DNA from: Bacillus_BD oryzisoli
Lineage (GTDB): Bacteria > Bacillota > Bacilli > Bacillales > Cytobacillaceae
Length of the DNA: 64,000 nt
Direction: 5' to 3'
Assembly (NCBI RefSeq): GCF_036670025.1
Contig: NZ_CP137640.1
Location: forward strand, 1,708,001-1,772,000
Part shown: piece by piece, positions 62,052-64,000 of the stretch
How the letters are laid out: every line of letters begins with the position of its first letter
Position numbering within the stretch: position 1 is the stretch's first letter
Translations under genes and position numbers: made by a program
Notes under the pieces: model-generated
What the model was told of the DNA's origin: nothing
The model's input: only the letters and a program-made list of their open reading frames with translations
Databases searched by the model: none

Positions 62052-62076
62052 TTAGGATTTAATAAAGGTGAAAAAC

Positions 62077-62850
62077 ATGTCAATCTATCAGCATTTTCGA
62101 CCAGAGGAACGGGATTTTATAAACCAGGTAATGAATTGGAAAGCGTATGTTGAAGAAGTATATGCTCCGAAATTAACGGATTTTCTAGATCCTCGTGAGC
62201 AGCAAATAGTCAAAATGATAATTGGACAGCAAATGGAAGTGAAATGGGAGTTTTTTGGAGGTTCTGTCTATACAGAACGAAAAAGGGCCCTTTTATATCC
62301 AGAATATTACCTTAGCGAAGACAGCGATTATAAAATAAATTTATATGAGATTCAGTATCCAAAAAAGTTTATCAGCCTATCCCATCGTGATGTATTAGGC
62401 AGTTTGATGTCACTCGGCTTGCGACGGGAAAAATTTGGTGACATTGTCATTGTTGGCGATCGTATGCAATTTTATTGCGCAGAAGAAGTCGGGGAATATG
62501 TACGTCTGCAATTACAAACAGTTGGAAGAGCTAATATCCAATTATTGGAGCAGCCATTGACTGAAGGTATCGCATATGAAGACCTCTGGCATGAAACGGC
62601 CGTTTCTGTTTCCTCATTAAGGCTTGATGCAGTCATCGCTTCGATTTTTAAACTTTCAAGACAAAAGGCTCAAAGCTTAATCAGTTCGCAACTTGTGAAA
62701 GTAAACTGGACAACCATCGAAAATACTTCTTTTGAATGCGGTACAGGTGATACGATTTCCGTACGGGGCTTCGGCCGCGGTAAGCTGTTCTCTATTGAAG
62801 GGAAAACTAAAAAGGAGAAATGGCGTATTTCAGTAGGAAGACAAAAATAA
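62077..62850 (+). CDS. ylmH: S4-domain RNA-binding protein YlmH
   Basis: A 257-residue protein with an N-terminal YlmH domain and a C-terminal S4 RNA-binding domain (about 182-240, LRLDAVIASIFKLSRQKAQSLI). In B. subtilis YlmH binds 50S particles and can act in ribosome-associated quality control (reported). ATG at 62077 with AAAGGTG upstream gives the B. subtilis length; the GTG at 62068 lies in that site and is rejected. Confidence 0.9.
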   Translation: MSIYQHFRPEERDFINQVMNWKAYVEEVYAPKLTDFLDPREQQIVKMIIGQQMEVKWEFFGGSVYTERKRALLYPEYYLSEDSDYKINLYEIQYPKKFISLSHRDVLGSLMSLGLRREKFGDIVIVGDRMQFYCAEEVGEYVRLQLQTVGRANIQLLEQPLTEGIAYEDLWHETAVSVSSLRLDAVIASIFKLSRQKAQSLISSQLVKVNWTTIENTSFECGTGDTISVRGFGRGKLFSIEGKTKKEKWRISVGRQK

Positions 62851-62930
62851 TTATTATTATTGCAGGAATATAAATAAATTTGTCGAAAAAGAAAAAGGCA
62901 AACTAGAGAAAATACTTGGGAGGTGGCAGC

Positions 62931-63446
62931 ATGCCATTAACGCCATTGGATATACATAATAAGGAGTTTAGTAAAGGATTTCGGGGATATGATGAGGATG
63001 AGGTAAATGAATTCCTTGACCAAGTGATCAAGGATTATGAAATCGTTCTTCGTGAAAAAAAAGAGCTGGAAGACAGGCTTAACGAAATGACGGACCGAAT
63101 GGGGCATTTTAACTCATTAGAGGAAACGCTTAATAAATCAATTGTAGTTGCTCAAGAAGCCGCTGAGGAAGTCAAGCGGAATGCCCAAAAGGAAGCAAAG
63201 CTTATTATTAAAGAAGCCGAAAAAAATTCCGACCGCATTGTGAACGATTCACTTTCAAAGGCCAGAAAAATTGCGCTTGAAATTGAAGAGCTTAAAAAAC
63301 AATCAAAAGTATTTCGTACCCGTTTTAAAATGTTGATTGAAGCACAGCTTGATTTATTGAATAATGATGATTGGGATCATTTGCTTGAATACGAGCTTGA
63401 TTCCACAGAGTTAAAATCCACGCAAGAAGAAGATTCCTTAGCTTGA
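62931..63446 (+). CDS. divIVA: DivIVA pole-targeting protein
   Basis: Coiled-coil protein that marks curved membrane at septa and poles. The N-terminal lipid-binding domain (MPLTPLDIHNKEFSKGFRGYDEDEVNEFLDQV) has the Phe and Arg residues used for membrane insertion, followed by long coiled coils (about 32-57 and 70-150). The ATG at 62931 with GGGAGGTGG upstream gives 171 residues; the GTG at 62916 is rejected. Its stop codon overlaps the ileS promoter. Confidence 0.95.
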   Translation: MPLTPLDIHNKEFSKGFRGYDEDEVNEFLDQVIKDYEIVLREKKELEDRLNEMTDRMGHFNSLEETLNKSIVVAQEAAEEVKRNAQKEAKLIIKEAEKNSDRIVNDSLSKARKIALEIEELKKQSKVFRTRFKMLIEAQLDLLNNDDWDHLLEYELDSTELKSTQEEDSLA

Positions 63447-63472
63447 CGTATTGCTGTAAAAAAGCATATAAT
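63443..63472 (+). promoter_or_regulatory. Sigma-A promoter of ileS
   Basis: TTGACG (63443-63448) and a perfect TATAAT (63467-63472) have an 18-bp spacer. The -35 overlaps the divIVA stop codon. Confidence 0.75.
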
Positions 63473-63493
63473 TTCTATTACAATATGAATTAA

Positions 63494-63760
63494 ACGTTGA
63501 CAGGGACAGTACAGCTTAAAAAAAGCTTATCAAGCGAACCGGGGATGGTGAAAGCTCGGTATAAGCATTAAGACTGGAAGATCACCCTTGAGTTCCTTTC
63601 TGAAACTTTAAAAAAGGAGTAAGAAAAGGCGTATCATTCGCGTTAAGAATGTTATTGAGCGGATAGATGAGATTTTTTCTATCTACAAGGGTGGTACCGC
63701 GGGAAATAAAGCCTTTCTCGTCCCTTTTTGGGATGAGATGGGCTTTTTTGTTTTTCTTTT
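63494..63760 (+). promoter_or_regulatory. T-box riboswitch leader of ileS
   Basis: A tRNA-sensing leader. The conserved T-box sequence AGGGTGGTACCGCG lies at 63688-63701. A likely specifier codon ATC (Ile) is at 63581-63583 in the segment GAAGATCACCC of Stem I. The terminator pairs about 63706-63723 with 63730-63746 and ends in a T run up to 63760. Uncharged tRNA(Ile) would favour the antiterminator and switch ileS on. Confidence 0.93.
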
Positions 63761-63821
63761 TCATACGAGATATAAAAAACAGCTAAGAATATAGCTAATG
63801 AATTTTAATGGAGGAAGTAAA

Positions 63822-64000
63822 ATGGATTACAAAGATACTTTATTAATGCCAAAAACTGAATTTCCTATGCGTGGCAATCTTCCAAAAAGAGAGCCTGAAA
63901 TTCAAGAAAAATGGAAAGAAATGGATATTTATAAATTAGTGCAAGAGAGAACAAAGGACCGCCCGATGTTCGTACTTCACGACGGACCTCCATATGCGAA
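63822..64000 (+). CDS. ileS: Isoleucyl-tRNA synthetase, 5' part
   Basis: The N-terminal 59 codons of a class I synthetase: MDYKDTLLMPKTEFPMRGNLP, then VLHDGPPYA, which leads into the HIGH catalytic motif just beyond the edge. ATG at 63822 with GGAGG upstream. The gene is cut by the window end, not truncated in itself. Isoleucine identity is supported by the N-terminal signature and by the Ile specifier of the T-box. Confidence 0.95.
   Translation, partial: MDYKDTLLMPKTEFPMRGNLPKREPEIQEKWKEMDIYKLVQERTKDRPMFVLHDGPPYA

Overview
The window is a low-GC chromosomal segment from an endospore-forming Firmicute of the family Bacillaceae. Gene order follows the Bacillus subtilis ylaK-ylaN / pycA / cta / ylb / mra-dcw / spoIIG / ylm / ileS axis almost gene for gene, and sporulation genes (spoVD, spoVE, spoIIGA, sigE, sigG, gerR, ylbJ) are present. 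Species cannot be read from the sequence; several insertions relative to B. subtilis point to a more distant Bacillus sensu lato lineage (inference). No rRNA, tRNA, IS element, prophage or CRISPR array was seen.

Region 1 (1-4.2 kb) holds PhoH2 ATPase/nuclease, YlaL, YlaN and FtsW. Region 2 (4.2-16.2 kb) is central carbon and respiration: pyruvate carboxylase, then heme A synthesis (ctaA divergent from ctaB), the caa3 oxidase subunits ctaCDEF, the assembly factor ctaG and a DUF420 membrane protein. Region 3 (16.2-34.7 kb) is the ylb cluster: YlbA-YlbG, RsmD, CoaD, YlbJ, YlbK, the DdcP (YlbL) protease, TmcAL, YlbN, L32, GerR, YlbP and PanE. It is interspersed with genes that I do not place in the B. 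subtilis order: a small lipoprotein, a 466-residue membrane-anchored protein, a possible 33-residue peptide, a crotonase-family protein and a biotin-carrier/carboxyltransferase pair. Region 4 (34.7-56.2 kb) is bshC followed by the division and cell-wall cluster: mraZ rsmH ftsL pbpB spoVD murE [MurF-N-like] mraY murD spoVE murG murB divIB ylxW ylxX sbp ftsA ftsZ. Region 5 (56.2-59.3 kb) is the sporulation sigma cascade spoIIGA-sigE-sigG. Region 6 (59.4-64 kb) is ylmC-ylmH, divIVA and a T-box-controlled ileS that runs off the right edge.

The most unusual items are: two 124-bp nearly identical palindromic repeats between spoIIGA and sigE, the first of which supplies the SpoIIGA stop codon and last residues; a 151-residue protein resembling only the N-terminal domain of a Mur ligase, translationally coupled between murE and mraY; a structured stretch before rsmD with a possible small peptide gene; a spoIIG-type promoter with a 22-bp spacer; GTGG repeats at 10-bp spacing in front of mraZ; and RNA structure around the sigG ribosome binding site. 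Many starts were chosen by Shine-Dalgarno position and family length. Several upstream GTG/TTG codons are themselves part of a GAGGTG ribosome binding site and were rejected as starts.
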